A stretch of 64,000 bases of DNA from assembly GCF_003065425.1 (NCBI RefSeq), contig NZ_CP026949.1:1364001-1428000 (forward strand), given 5' to 3'. How positions within the stretch are numbered: position 1 is the stretch's first letter; each line of letters opens with the position of its first letter. The notes under the pieces are model-generated. The model was given only the letters and a program-made list of their open reading frames with translations, was not told the DNA's origin and did no database searches. Both the position numbers and the translations under genes were made by a program. This stretch comes from Mycetocola zhujimingii. GTDB lineage: Bacteria > Actinomycetota > Actinomycetes > Actinomycetales > Microbacteriaceae. Positions 29,490-37,752 of this stretch are shown one piece after another.

Positions 29490-30476
29490 TTAGGCGGTAT
29501 CGGACGCCTCGACGGCCGGCCGTCGACGATACGTGAGCACGGTGACGGATGCCGTCACGCGGCGGGACTCCGCCTGGGCCGCGTCGGGCGTCTCAGAGTC
29601 GTGCCGCGCGACGCCTGGCTGTTCCGCTGTGCTGGTCGGGGACTCCGTATGGTGCGCCGAGGGGCCCATCCCGATCAGTGCGTCGAGCTCGACTGACGTG
29701 AGCTGCATCTCGAACTCGACGAGGGCCCGGTTCTCCTCGCTGAACCAGGGCGACGCGGCATCCGTCAGCGCCTCTGGCTTGCCGTCGGGGATGCCGATGG
29801 CCCGGCCCTCGGCCCTGATCTCCTGCAGGTGCCGCGTTGTCGGCACGACCGCGACCAGGAAACCGCCGGCGTCGAGCACGCGCGCGAACTCCGGCAGGTT
29901 GCGCGGCGCGAACACGCTGAGGATACCTGCTACCGATTCGCTGAGAAATGGGAGTGGCTGCCACACGTCGAGCACGACGCCACCGGCCGACCCAACGGCG
30001 CGCACGGCCATCCGGACCGCGAAGGGCGAGAGGTCAGCGGCGACGGGAAGGATATCGTTCGATCCGGCGCCCGTAAGGCCGGCTACGGCTCGGGACAGGT
30101 AGAAACCCGTGCCACAGCCCAACTCGGCGATCCGGGGCAGCCAGGGGGCGTCAGCGCCCGCAGCAGCTGGGGCTGTGGGATCGGTGGTGCGGGACGCCCA
30201 CGCGTCGACAGTGGCCGAGGCGACGGCATCCGCGATCGGATCAAACGCACCCGTCTCGAAGAAGCGTGCCCTGGCATCGAGCATCTGCTGGCTGTCGCCG
30301 GTGACGCGGGTCGATGCAGGCAGCAAGGAGACGTAGCCCCGCTTGTTGACGTCGAACCGATGCCCGGCGTCACACCCGATCACGAGATGATCGACGGGGG
30401 ACAGGCGGCGTTCCTCTGCCCGCTGGGAAAAGCAGAACGGGCAACGAAGCCCCTCCGCCAAATGTCGGAGAGTCAA
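29490..30476 (-). CDS. RlmA/TlrB-family 23S rRNA (guanine-N1) methyltransferase
   Basis: S-adenosylmethionine-dependent enzyme predicted to methylate N1 of G745 or G748 in helix 35 of 23S rRNA; Gram-positive members that hit G748 can affect tylosin-type macrolides. The N-terminal zinc finger has CPFC (residues 12-15) and CDAGH (about 35-39). RFFETGAFDPIADAV and the SAM-binding motif IAELGCGTGFYL (about 115) follow. It is 328 aa with a longer acidic C-terminal region than RlmA of E. coli. The start is TTG 30476, which sits in a large inverted repeat. It is 24 nt downstream of qcrB on the same strand, so it may be the last gene of that operon. Confidence 0.85.
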   Translation of the reverse strand: MTLRHLAEGLRCPFCFSQRAEERRLSPVDHLVIGCDAGHRFDVNKRGYVSLLPASTRVTGDSQQMLDARARFFETGAFDPIADAVASATVDAWASRTTDPTAPAAAGADAPWLPRIAELGCGTGFYLSRAVAGLTGAGSNDILPVAADLSPFAVRMAVRAVGSAGGVVLDVWQPLPFLSESVAGILSVFAPRNLPEFARVLDAGGFLVAVVPTTRHLQEIRAEGRAIGIPDGKPEALTDAASPWFSEENRALVEFEMQLTSVELDALIGMGPSAHHTESPTSTAEQPGVARHDSETPDAAQAESRRVTASVTVLTYRRRPAVEASDTA

Positions 30477-30488
30477 CGTTGCCCGTTC
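30435..30488 (-). promoter_or_regulatory. inverted repeat enclosing the start codon of the rRNA methyltransferase gene
   Basis: GAACGGGCAACG (30435-30446) and CGTTGCCCGTTC (30477-30488) are perfect 12-bp arms. The intervening 30 nt contain the TTG start and a small inner hairpin (CTCCG and CGGAG on the minus strand). It may act as a post-qcrB attenuator or mask the start codon. Confidence 0.55.
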
Positions 30489-30500
30489 GTGAGTAGTGAT

Positions 30501-32126
30501 TTAGTGCTGGTCGCCGTGCGATGACTCGATTTCAGTCCTCGACACTGGCGCGATGCGGTCTTCGAAGAACCAGCGGGAGAACCCGGCGCGGAGCTTCTGT
30601 GCTGCCGTGATCTTGCCGCGAGCGTTCGGGCGGATCATGAGCGGCTTGTAGTCGTCGTAGCTCACGAGCTTCCAGCGCTCGTAATCGGACACGGGCTCGT
30701 GAACCTCGATGTACTCGCCACCGGGGAGGCGGACGATGCGACCGGACTCAAAGCCGTGCAGCGCGATCTCGCGGTCCTTCTTCTGGAGGCCGAGGCAGAT
30801 TCGCTTGGCAACGAAGTACGCGATGACCGGACCAAGGAAGAGGAGCACCTGGAGCGTGCGGATGACGCCCTCCATCGTGACGTGGAAGTGCGTCGCGATG
30901 ATGTCCGAGCTCGCCGCGGCCCAGAGGACCGCGTAGAACGTCACACCCGCTGCACCGATGGCGGTGCGGGTAGCGGCGTTGCGCGGACGGTCGAGGATGT
31001 GGTGTTCGCGCTTGTCGCCGGTGATCCACGCTTCGAGGAACGGGTAGAGCATGACGGCGACGATGAAGATGCCGATGACCGCGAGGGGCAGCAGGATCCC
31101 GAACGAGAAGGTGTGGTCGAACAACACCAGGTCCATGTTCGACGGGGCGAGGCGCAAGCCACCGTCGGCAAAGCCGATGTACCAGTCAGGCTGGGTACCA
31201 GCGGAGACCGGTGACGGGTCATACGGGCCGTAGTTCCAGATCGGGTTGATCGTGAAGAGCGACGCGATGAGCATGACGACACCGAAGACGATGAAGAAGA
31301 ATCCGCCGGCCTTCGCCGCGTAAACGGGGAGGACGGGGAATCCAACAACGTTCTGCTCGGTGCGACCCGGGCCCGAGTACTGGGTGTGCTTGTGCACAAC
31401 AACGAACAGCAGGTGGAGGGCGATGAACGCCAGCACCATCGCGGGAAGCAGCAGGATGTGCAGGGAGTACAGACGGCCCACGATGTCGGTTCCGGGGAAC
31501 TCTCCACCGAAGAGCAGGTATGAGGTCCAGGTTCCGATCAGCGGGATGCCCTTGACCATGCCGTCGATGATCCTGAGACCGTTACCGGACAGCAGGTCAT
31601 CGGGAAGCGAGTACCCGGTGAATCCTTCGGCCATCGCGAGGATGAAGAGTACGAAGCCGATCACCCAGTTGAGTTCACGCGGCTTGCGGAACGCACCGGT
31701 GAAGAAGATGCGCAGCATGTGCAGGCCGATGGACGCCACGAACAGCAGGGCGGCCCAGTGATGTACCTGGCGCATCAGGAGGCCACCGCGGATGTCGAAG
31801 GAGAGGTCGAGAGTCGACGCCATTGCGGCGCTCATCTCGACACCCTTCAGCGGGACGTACGAGCCCTCGTAGTGGACCTCGGCCATCGACGCCTGGAAGA
31901 AGAAGGTGAGGAAGGTACCGGACAGCAGGATGATGACAAAGCTGTACAGCGCGACTTCACCGAGCAGGAACGACCAGTGGTCCGGGAAGATCTTGCGACC
32001 GAGCTCCTTGACCGCTGTCGAGATGCTCGTGCGCTCGTCGAGGTAGTTGGAAGCCGCGGCGGTGAAACCGCCGGACTTCCTGGCTGGTGCCTTTTCAGTG
32101 TCGGCCGGGGCCGTGACGGTGTTCAA
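30501..32126 (-). CDS. qcrB: cytochrome bc1 complex cytochrome b subunit QcrB
   Basis: Membrane diheme subunit of the menaquinol-cytochrome c reductase. The 541-aa protein carries the haem histidine pairs in RQVHHWAALLFVASIGLHMLR (first His pair in helix B) and LHILLLPAMVLAFIALHLLFVVVHKHTQY (helix D). The actinobacterial C-terminal extension has about four extra hydrophobic regions. ATG 32126 overlaps qcrA by 4 nt. It is the known target site of bc1 inhibitors in mycobacteria, and is in the standard order ctaE-qcrC-qcrA-qcrB. Confidence 0.97.
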   Translation of the reverse strand: MNTVTAPADTEKAPARKSGGFTAAASNYLDERTSISTAVKELGRKIFPDHWSFLLGEVALYSFVIILLSGTFLTFFFQASMAEVHYEGSYVPLKGVEMSAAMASTLDLSFDIRGGLLMRQVHHWAALLFVASIGLHMLRIFFTGAFRKPRELNWVIGFVLFILAMAEGFTGYSLPDDLLSGNGLRIIDGMVKGIPLIGTWTSYLLFGGEFPGTDIVGRLYSLHILLLPAMVLAFIALHLLFVVVHKHTQYSGPGRTEQNVVGFPVLPVYAAKAGGFFFIVFGVVMLIASLFTINPIWNYGPYDPSPVSAGTQPDWYIGFADGGLRLAPSNMDLVLFDHTFSFGILLPLAVIGIFIVAVMLYPFLEAWITGDKREHHILDRPRNAATRTAIGAAGVTFYAVLWAAASSDIIATHFHVTMEGVIRTLQVLLFLGPVIAYFVAKRICLGLQKKDREIALHGFESGRIVRLPGGEYIEVHEPVSDYERWKLVSYDDYKPLMIRPNARGKITAAQKLRAGFSRWFFEDRIAPVSRTEIESSHGDQH

Positions 32127-33205
32127 TGACGCTCCCAGAAACTTGGGCCAACAGGTTCGTGGAAGTCGCTCTGTGCGACGAGGTAGCCCTCGTCGTCAAC
32201 AGCGATCGGAAGCTGCGGAAGGGGACGGGCGGCCGGACCGAAGATCACGGCGCAGTGGTTGGTGACGTCGAACTGCGACTGGTGGCAGGGGCAGAGCAGG
32301 TTGTGCGTCTGCTGCTCGTACAGTGCGACGGGGCATCCAACGTGGGTGCAGACCTTCGAGTATGCGACGATGCCGTCGTACGACCAGTCTTTTTTATCGG
32401 GAGCCTCGTTGAGGTCCTCAGGCTTGAGGCGCATCAGGAGAACAATGGCTTTCGCCTTCTCCTCGAGGTAGCCCTCGCTGTGTCCGACGCTGGCGAGCGA
32501 CTCAGGGATGACGTGGAAGACCGAGCCGACGGTGACATCGGATGCCTTGATCGGCAGACCCGACGGGTCACTGGCGAGGCGGTCGCCCTCTTTCCACATC
32601 GTGTGCTCGAGGAGGGTGACGGGGTTCTGACCTTCGGGAGCAAGCCCGCGGAACAGAACAACGGCGGGGAGCGGGAACGCGACGAGTGCACCGATGAGGC
32701 TGTTCCGGATGAGCGAGCGCCGGCCGAAGCCTGATTCTTCGTTCGCTTCCTGGAAGATCTCGACGGCACGTGCCCGCGTTTCGTCCGAACCGCGTACAGG
32801 GTGACGCATATCGACACCCTCGTGGTCGGCCATCAGCGCCTTGCCCCAGTGAACCGCTCCGATACCGAGCGCGAGCAGTGCCAGCGCGAGTCCGAGACCG
32901 ATGAAGAGGTTGTTCAGTCGAACCGATTCGAGGTTTTCGGGTTCGATGGGGAACATCATGTAGGCGGCAATCGCCCAGATGCTTCCCGCTACCGACAGGT
33001 AGAAGAGGGTGTAGACGGTTCGTTCCGCCTGCTTTTCCTTCTTGGGGTCAAGATCCGTTACTCGCGGCCGGTGCGGGGGAAACCCCGGGTTGGCGATCGC
33101 GTCCGTGGCCACAACCGCCGTACCGACGGCAGTTTCAGTGCCGTGGCCGTGGTCTGACGAGTCGGCAGCGGCGAGTTCCGTGCCGCTGTTACCGTCCTGT
33201 GCCAT
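32123..33205 (-). CDS. qcrA: cytochrome bc1 complex Rieske iron-sulfur subunit QcrA
   Basis: Rieske [2Fe-2S] subunit that takes the first electron from menaquinol. Three membrane helices, at about residues 65-85, 95-115 and 165-185, are typical of actinobacterial QcrA. The C-terminal cluster-binding domain has CTHVGC and LLCPCHQSQFD, i.e. the Cys-His ligand pairs plus the disulfide cysteines. It is 360 aa, starts at ATG 33205, and lies 42 nt after qcrC and 4 nt overlapping qcrB. Confidence 0.96.
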   Translation of the reverse strand: MAQDGNSGTELAAADSSDHGHGTETAVGTAVVATDAIANPGFPPHRPRVTDLDPKKEKQAERTVYTLFYLSVAGSIWAIAAYMMFPIEPENLESVRLNNLFIGLGLALALLALGIGAVHWGKALMADHEGVDMRHPVRGSDETRARAVEIFQEANEESGFGRRSLIRNSLIGALVAFPLPAVVLFRGLAPEGQNPVTLLEHTMWKEGDRLASDPSGLPIKASDVTVGSVFHVIPESLASVGHSEGYLEEKAKAIVLLMRLKPEDLNEAPDKKDWSYDGIVAYSKVCTHVGCPVALYEQQTHNLLCPCHQSQFDVTNHCAVIFGPAARPLPQLPIAVDDEGYLVAQSDFHEPVGPSFWERH

Positions 33206-33247
33206 TGTGCTCCTTCGTAGTTCTGCGCAAAGTCATTGCTGTGTTGC

Positions 33248-34063
33248 TTAGTTTGAACGCGCCGTGATCCATACGGTCAACGCGACGATTGTCCCGAGAC
33301 CGAAGATCCAGATGAAGAGTCCTTCAGCAACAGGGCCGAGGCTTCCCAGGGCGTTTCCGCCGACGGTGGAATTCTCCTCGGTGAATTTGAGCGCAGTGAT
33401 GATGTCGCGCTTGTCCTCCGGGGTGAGGTTCGCGTCATTGAATACCGGCATGTTCTGCGGGCCGGTCACCATGGCTTCGTAAATGTAAACGGGGTCAACA
33501 CCGGTCAGGGGAGGGGCGTACTTACCCTCGGTCAGCGCTCCACCCGCGCCTGCAACGTTGTGGCACATTGCGCAGTTGATCCGGAAGAGCTCGGCACCAT
33601 TGGCGGCGTCGCCATCGCCGTGCAGGAGATCTTCGTCGGGAATGCCGGGGCCGGGGCCCGTCGTCGCAACGTACTTCGCGAGGGCGAGGGTCTGCTCTTC
33701 GGTGAACTGCGGTGGCTTCTGCGGGGCCTGCGGGCCCTGCTGCTGCAGCGGCATCCGACCGGTTCCGACCTGGAAGTCGACCGATGCTGCGCCGACGCCG
33801 ATGAGGCTCGGAGCGGCGTCGGTGCCCTCGAGGGCGAGACCGTGGCAGCTGGCGCAGTTGGCGTCGAAGAGTTTCTTTCCTTCTTCGACCGTTGCCGCTG
33901 TCGCAGCGTGCGAGGTTTCAGCGCTTGCCGTTGTCGTCGAGAACGCGGCGTACGCGCCCCCGGTGAACAGGAGGCCTGCGGCGATGAGCGCTGTGGTCGC
34001 CAGTGGAGAGCGGCGCCCTGTGTTCCGGCCCTTGCGGGGGGAGCTGGTGTGAGTCCTAAACAT
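33248..34063 (-). CDS. qcrC: diheme cytochrome c subunit QcrC
   Basis: Membrane-anchored diheme cytochrome c that connects QcrB/QcrA directly to the aa3 oxidase, replacing soluble cytochrome c in actinobacteria. An N-terminal signal/anchor lies at about residues 20-45. Two haem sites are CASCH (about 71-75) and CAMCH (about 170-174), with distal Met-containing segments GTGRMPL and PQNMPVF. A C-terminal membrane helix ends in TARSN. The frame is open further upstream inside ctaE, but ATG 34063 starts the clear signal peptide, giving 271 aa. It is 20 nt downstream of ctaE. Confidence 0.94.
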   Translation of the reverse strand: MFRTHTSSPRKGRNTGRRSPLATTALIAAGLLFTGGAYAAFSTTTASAETSHAATAATVEEGKKLFDANCASCHGLALEGTDAAPSLIGVGAASVDFQVGTGRMPLQQQGPQAPQKPPQFTEEQTLALAKYVATTGPGPGIPDEDLLHGDGDAANGAELFRINCAMCHNVAGAGGALTEGKYAPPLTGVDPVYIYEAMVTGPQNMPVFNDANLTPEDKRDIITALKFTEENSTVGGNALGSLGPVAEGLFIWIFGLGTIVALTVWITARSN

Positions 34064-34083
34064 TCGCGTGAGGTCTTCCGGTT

Positions 34084-34713
34084 CTATTGCAGTACGTAAA
34101 TGACGAAGAAGAGGCCGATCCAGACCACGTCGACGAAGTGCCAGTAGTACGAGACCACGATGGCGCTTGTGGCTTCCTTGTGACCGAACGTCTTGACGGC
34201 GAATGCGCGACCGATGACGAGCAGGAACGCGATGAGTCCGCCTGTGACGTGCAGACCGTGGAATCCGGTCGTGAGGTAGAACGCCGAGCCATACGCGTTC
34301 GACGAGAGCGAGACGCCCTCGCTGACGAGCGTGGCGTACTCGAAGATCTGGCCGGCGACGAAGATCGCACCGAGTGCATAGGTGAGGAAGAACCACTCGA
34401 CCATGCCCCACTGGGACGGCTTCGGACCGACCGATCGCGGCCGCATCCGCTCAGCGGCGAACACTCCGAACTGGCACGTGAACGATGACGCGACGAGGAT
34501 GATCGTGTTTGTCGTCGAGAACGGAATATTCAGGAGCGCTGTTTCGCTCTCCCACAGCTCTGGGGAAACAGAACGAAGGGTGAAGTAAATGGCAAACAGG
34601 CCGGCGAAGAACATTACTTCGCTGCCGAGCCACACAATGGTGCCAACGGCTACAGGGTTCGGCCTGTTGATCTTTTGGGCTTTCGCCGCGTAGTTCAATG
34701 AGGTGCTCGTCAC
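34084..34713 (-). CDS. ctaE: cytochrome c oxidase subunit III CtaE
   Basis: Five-helix membrane subunit III of the aa3 oxidase. It begins [19 protein letters not shown], then [29 protein letters not shown] and [14 protein letters not shown] are family motifs. I chose GTG 34713 (209 aa) because it matches the usual family start and because CATAAT lies 6 nt upstream, pointing to a leaderless transcript. ATG 34752 would add 13 atypical residues. It heads the minus-strand operon ctaE-qcrC-qcrA-qcrB and is divergent from trpD. Confidence 0.93.
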   Translation of the reverse strand: MTSTSLNYAAKAQKINRPNPVAVGTIVWLGSEVMFFAGLFAIYFTLRSVSPELWESETALLNIPFSTTNTIILVASSFTCQFGVFAAERMRPRSVGPKPSQWGMVEWFFLTYALGAIFVAGQIFEYATLVSEGVSLSSNAYGSAFYLTTGFHGLHVTGGLIAFLLVIGRAFAVKTFGHKEATSAIVVSYYWHFVDVVWIGLFFVIYVLQ

Positions 34714-34719
34714 TGTTCC

Positions 34720-34725
34720 ATTATG
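34720..34725 (-). promoter_or_regulatory. -10 element of a leaderless promoter for ctaE-qcrCAB
   Basis: On the minus strand CATAAT ends 6 nt before the GTG start at 34713. No ribosome site is present, so translation probably starts at the 5' end of the transcript. Confidence 0.5.
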
Positions 34726-34778
34726 GCCGATATCCGGGCGGCTGTTTCGCATTCGGAGCCTCTCAGGGGGAAGTGTTT

Positions 34779-34796
34779 AGTTAGGGAACCCTTACT
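34779..34796. promoter_or_regulatory. palindrome in the ctaE-trpD divergent region
   Basis: AGTTAGGG (34779-34786), AA, CCCTTACT (34789-34796): 8-bp arms with one mismatch in an otherwise AT-rich patch of the 142-bp divergent region. It looks like a dimeric-repressor operator; the regulator is unknown. Confidence 0.35.
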
Positions 34797-34842
34797 TTTG
34801 GCCGGGAAAGTGCCGTGAATTCGCGTCGCTCGGGGTGCTCGG

Positions 34843-34848
34843 TAGGCT
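34843..34848 (+). promoter_or_regulatory. -10 element of a leaderless trpD promoter
   Basis: TAGGCT at 34843-34848 ends 7 nt before ATG 34856, the classical leaderless arrangement. Confidence 0.45.
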
Positions 34849-34855
34849 GGGAGTC

Positions 34856-35923
34856 ATGTCTGATTCCGTCACGTGGCCGCAACTCCTCTCGACATTGCTG
34901 AACGGCGATGACCTCAGCGTGGCCGAGGCGACGTGGGCGATGGATGGCGTCATCAGGGGGACAGCGAGCCCCGCGCAAATCGCCGGGTTCCTCGTTGCGC
35001 TTCGCGCCAAGGGAGAGTCGGTCAATGAGATCGTCGGATTCCGGGATGCCATCCTCGAGCAGGCGGTTCCGCTCCCGGTCAATTCCATGGCGCTCGACAT
35101 CGTCGGGACCGGCGGTGACCGCTTCGGTACGGTGAACATCTCAACGATGGCGTGTGTCGTTGTCGCCTCATCGGGAGTGCCGGTCATTAAGCACGGCAAC
35201 CGCGCGGTCAGCAGCGTGTCCGGTGCGAGCGATGTGCTCTCGGCACTCGGGATCGACCTCACGCGCACCGCCGCCCAGGTGGCGTCTTCACTGCAGGACA
35301 CGGGGATCACCTTCGCGTTCGCGTCCGCGTTCCACCCGGGTTTCCGTCACGCGGCGCCGGTCAGGGCGGCCCTCGGTATCCCGACGGTGTTCAACATCCT
35401 CGGACCGCTGTGCAATCCTGCCCGCCCCGAGGCATCCGCCGTCGGCGTCGCCCAGCTGGATCGGGTGCCCCTGTTTGTCGGCGTATTCCAGACCAGGGGA
35501 GCGACAGCGCTCGTCTTCCGCGGCGACGACGGGCTCGATGAGCTCACGACCACCGGTCACTCGCACATCTGGGAAGTCAGTCGTGGACTCGTGACGGAAC
35601 ACGACCTCGACCCGCGTGATCTCGGTATCCCGCTCGTGAAGATGTCGGAACTGGTCGGTGGCGACCCCGAACACAATGCAGGTGTTGTCCGCCGGGTGCT
35701 TTCCGGCGAGAAGGGCGCCGTCCGCGACATCGTGCTGCTCAACGCCGCTGCCGGCCTCGTTGCTTACCGTCTCGCCGAGGATCCTTCGCAGATGCAGGTC
35801 TCCATTCTCGACAGGTTTGCGGAACAGATGGAGGTGGCGCGGGATGCGCTCGACTCGGGGCGCGCTGCGGCAAAACTCGACGAGTGGGTTGCTGCGACGT
35901 CGGCCGACCCTCTCGGGTCCTGA
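34856..35923 (+). CDS. trpD: anthranilate phosphoribosyltransferase TrpD
   Basis: Second step of tryptophan synthesis: transfers phosphoribosyl from PRPP to anthranilate. The PRPP and Mg site is IVGTGGDRFGTVNIST, with KHGNRAVSSVSGASDVLSALG and the anthranilate region FHPGFRHAAPVRAALGIPTVFNILGPLCNP. The 355-aa length is usual. I chose ATG 34856 (MSDSVTW) rather than GTG 34835 because of the promoter just upstream. No other trp genes are adjacent, which is common in Micrococcales where trpD stands apart. Confidence 0.95.
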   Translation: MSDSVTWPQLLSTLLNGDDLSVAEATWAMDGVIRGTASPAQIAGFLVALRAKGESVNEIVGFRDAILEQAVPLPVNSMALDIVGTGGDRFGTVNISTMACVVVASSGVPVIKHGNRAVSSVSGASDVLSALGIDLTRTAAQVASSLQDTGITFAFASAFHPGFRHAAPVRAALGIPTVFNILGPLCNPARPEASAVGVAQLDRVPLFVGVFQTRGATALVFRGDDGLDELTTTGHSHIWEVSRGLVTEHDLDPRDLGIPLVKMSELVGGDPEHNAGVVRRVLSGEKGAVRDIVLLNAAAGLVAYRLAEDPSQMQVSILDRFAEQMEVARDALDSGRAAAKLDEWVAATSADPLGS

Positions 35924-35930
35924 TGGCCCC

Positions 35931-35959
35931 TTACCTCGCTGGCTCTTCGGGGCTAGGTT
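35931..35959 (+). promoter_or_regulatory. candidate promoter of the dhaKLM operon
   Basis: TTACCT (35931-35936), 17-nt spacer, TAGGTT (35954-35959) in the trpD-dhaK gap. This leaves a leader of about 70 nt before dhaK. Confidence 0.4.
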
Positions 35960-36038
35960 GAGGTTCGGGCCGGTCTGACCCGCCGTCCGGCCGCGGAAGT
36001 AGCTCTTTCCGTCCTATTTGTCACCTGGAGAGATTTCA

Positions 36039-37040
36039 ATGAAGAAGCTCATCAACGACCCGAAGAATGTCGTGACCGAAGCGGTCGCCGGTTTCGCTTC
36101 CGCCCACCCGGACATCGTGCGCGCGTCGGAAGACCCCCTATTCGTCGTTCGTGCTGACGCGCCTGTCGCGGGCAAGGTCGGCCTTGTTTCAGGCGGAGGA
36201 AGCGGTCATGAGCCGCTCCACGCCGGGTTCGTCGGCTTTGGAATGCTCGACGCCGCTGTCCCTGGTCCCGTGTTTACGTCGCCGACCCCCGATCCCATCG
36301 TGGCTGCAACGCACGCGGTGGACGGCGGTGCCGGAGTGCTTCACATCGTGAAGAACTACACGGGCGACGTTCTCAATTTCGAAACTGCCGCTGATCTCGC
36401 CGCGGCCGACGGGGTCGAGGTGCGGAGCGTCATCGTCAACGACGACGTTGCTGTACAGGACTCGCTCTATACCGCCGGTCGTCGCGGTGTGGCCGGGACC
36501 GTCCTGATCGAGAAGATCGCGGGAGCAGCTGCCCAGCGCGGCGACGCGCTCGATGACGTCGCTGCTGTCGCCGAACGGGTCAACGCCAATGTGAGGTCGA
36601 TGGGCGTCGCGTTGACGCCGTGCGTGGTGCCACACGCCGGAGAGCCGAGCTTCGAACTGGCCGAAGACGAAATCGAGATCGGGATTGGCATCCACGGCGA
36701 GCCCGGCCGGGAGAGGATCACACTCGAACCGGCCGACCGCATTGTGGACCGTTTACTCGGGCCGATTATCGACGACGGTGGTTTCGCCACCGGGGACAGA
36801 GTGCTTCTGCTCGTCAACGGAATGGGCGGGACCCCGCTGGTTGAGCTGTATATCGTGTACCGGCACGCCGCTGAGGTGCTCGCGGGCAGGGGGATCGAGA
36901 TCACGAGGTCGCTCGTCGGCAACTACACGACGTCGTTGGAGATGCAGGGCTGCTCGCTGACGGTGCTCAGGCTCGACGATGAACTCACCGAGCTGTGGGA
37001 TGCTCCTGTCCAGACCGCTGCGCTCCGCTGGGGACGCTGA
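36039..37040 (+). CDS. dhaK: dihydroxyacetone kinase subunit DhaK
   Basis: Substrate-binding subunit of the PTS-type dihydroxyacetone kinase; it binds dihydroxyacetone covalently through a His as a hemiaminal. Landmarks are [26 protein letters not shown] (split here as GGGSGHEP and HAGFVG), [16 protein letters not shown], and the substrate His in [12 protein letters not shown] (about residue 218). ATG 36039 follows CCTGGAGAG, giving 333 aa; an open stretch upstream to 36018 lacks a ribosome site. DhaL and DhaM follow, so this is the phosphotransfer-dependent, not ATP-dependent, form. Confidence 0.94.
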   Translation: MKKLINDPKNVVTEAVAGFASAHPDIVRASEDPLFVVRADAPVAGKVGLVSGGGSGHEPLHAGFVGFGMLDAAVPGPVFTSPTPDPIVAATHAVDGGAGVLHIVKNYTGDVLNFETAADLAAADGVEVRSVIVNDDVAVQDSLYTAGRRGVAGTVLIEKIAGAAAQRGDALDDVAAVAERVNANVRSMGVALTPCVVPHAGEPSFELAEDEIEIGIGIHGEPGRERITLEPADRIVDRLLGPIIDDGGFATGDRVLLLVNGMGGTPLVELYIVYRHAAEVLAGRGIEITRSLVGNYTTSLEMQGCSLTVLRLDDELTELWDAPVQTAALRWGR

Positions 37041-37098
37041 CCCGCATCACCCGTGTCGCCGCAGCTGCGCCGGCCGGCAACCGACTGAAAGGAACGAC

Positions 37099-37752
37099 AT
37101 GGCTCTGGGAACCCCGTGGGCGCTTGACTGGATTCGAGCAAGCGCGGCAGTCATCGCCGAGCACCGCGCCGAGCTGATCACGCTGGATCGCGACATCGGC
37201 GACGGTGACCACGGCGAGAACATGGACAGGGGCTTCGCCGCCGTCCTCACGAAACTCGACGACCTTCCCGACGAAGCAACCCCGGGAGATGTACTGAAGC
37301 TCGTCGCGACGACGCTCATCTCCACGGTGGGCGGAGCCTCAGGGCCGCTGTTCGGAACCGCGTACCTCAAGGCGTCCGGCGCTGTCGGGTCGGCTCGAGA
37401 GCTCGATTCCGCTGCCGTCGTCTCGCTCCTGGGCGCTGCGCGTGACGGTATCGTCCTCCGTGGCAAAGCGGAAGTCGGCGACAAGACGATGATCGATGCC
37501 TGGACGCCAGCGGTTGATGCCGCAGCGGCCGCGGCGGCCGAGGGACAGGATGAAGCTGGAGTTCTCGCCGCCGCAGCAGAAGCGGCTGAACGCGGAGCAG
37601 AAGCGACGGAGCCGCTCGTCGCCCGAAAGGGCAGGGCAAGCTACCTGGGCGAGCGCGCGATCGGCCACCGCGACCCCGGTGCTCAGTCGACCGCCCTCCT
37701 GCTTCGGGCAGCCGCAACAACCGCTGCAGCGTCGACGGAGACGCCGTCGTGA
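37099..37752 (+). CDS. dhaL: dihydroxyacetone kinase ADP-binding subunit DhaL
   Basis: DhaL keeps tightly bound ADP, which is phosphorylated by DhaM and then passes the phosphate to dihydroxyacetone on DhaK. The Mg-ADP site DIGDGDHGENMDRGF has the conserved Asp residues and Asn (about 34-48). GASGPLFGTAYL and MIDAWTPAVDA follow. ATG 37099 is preceded by GAAAGGAACGAC, giving 217 aa. The C-terminal half is Ala/Glu-rich. The stop overlaps the dhaM start (GTGA). Confidence 0.93.
   Translation: MALGTPWALDWIRASAAVIAEHRAELITLDRDIGDGDHGENMDRGFAAVLTKLDDLPDEATPGDVLKLVATTLISTVGGASGPLFGTAYLKASGAVGSARELDSAAVVSLLGAARDGIVLRGKAEVGDKTMIDAWTPAVDAAAAAAAEGQDEAGVLAAAAEAAERGAEATEPLVARKGRASYLGERAIGHRDPGAQSTALLLRAAATTAAASTETPS

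Noticed and set aside
34779-34796. Dyad in the ctaE-trpD gap as an IdeR/DtxR iron box
   Set aside because: It does not align with the TTAGGTTAG-type consensus over 19 bp; kept only as an unassigned palindrome.
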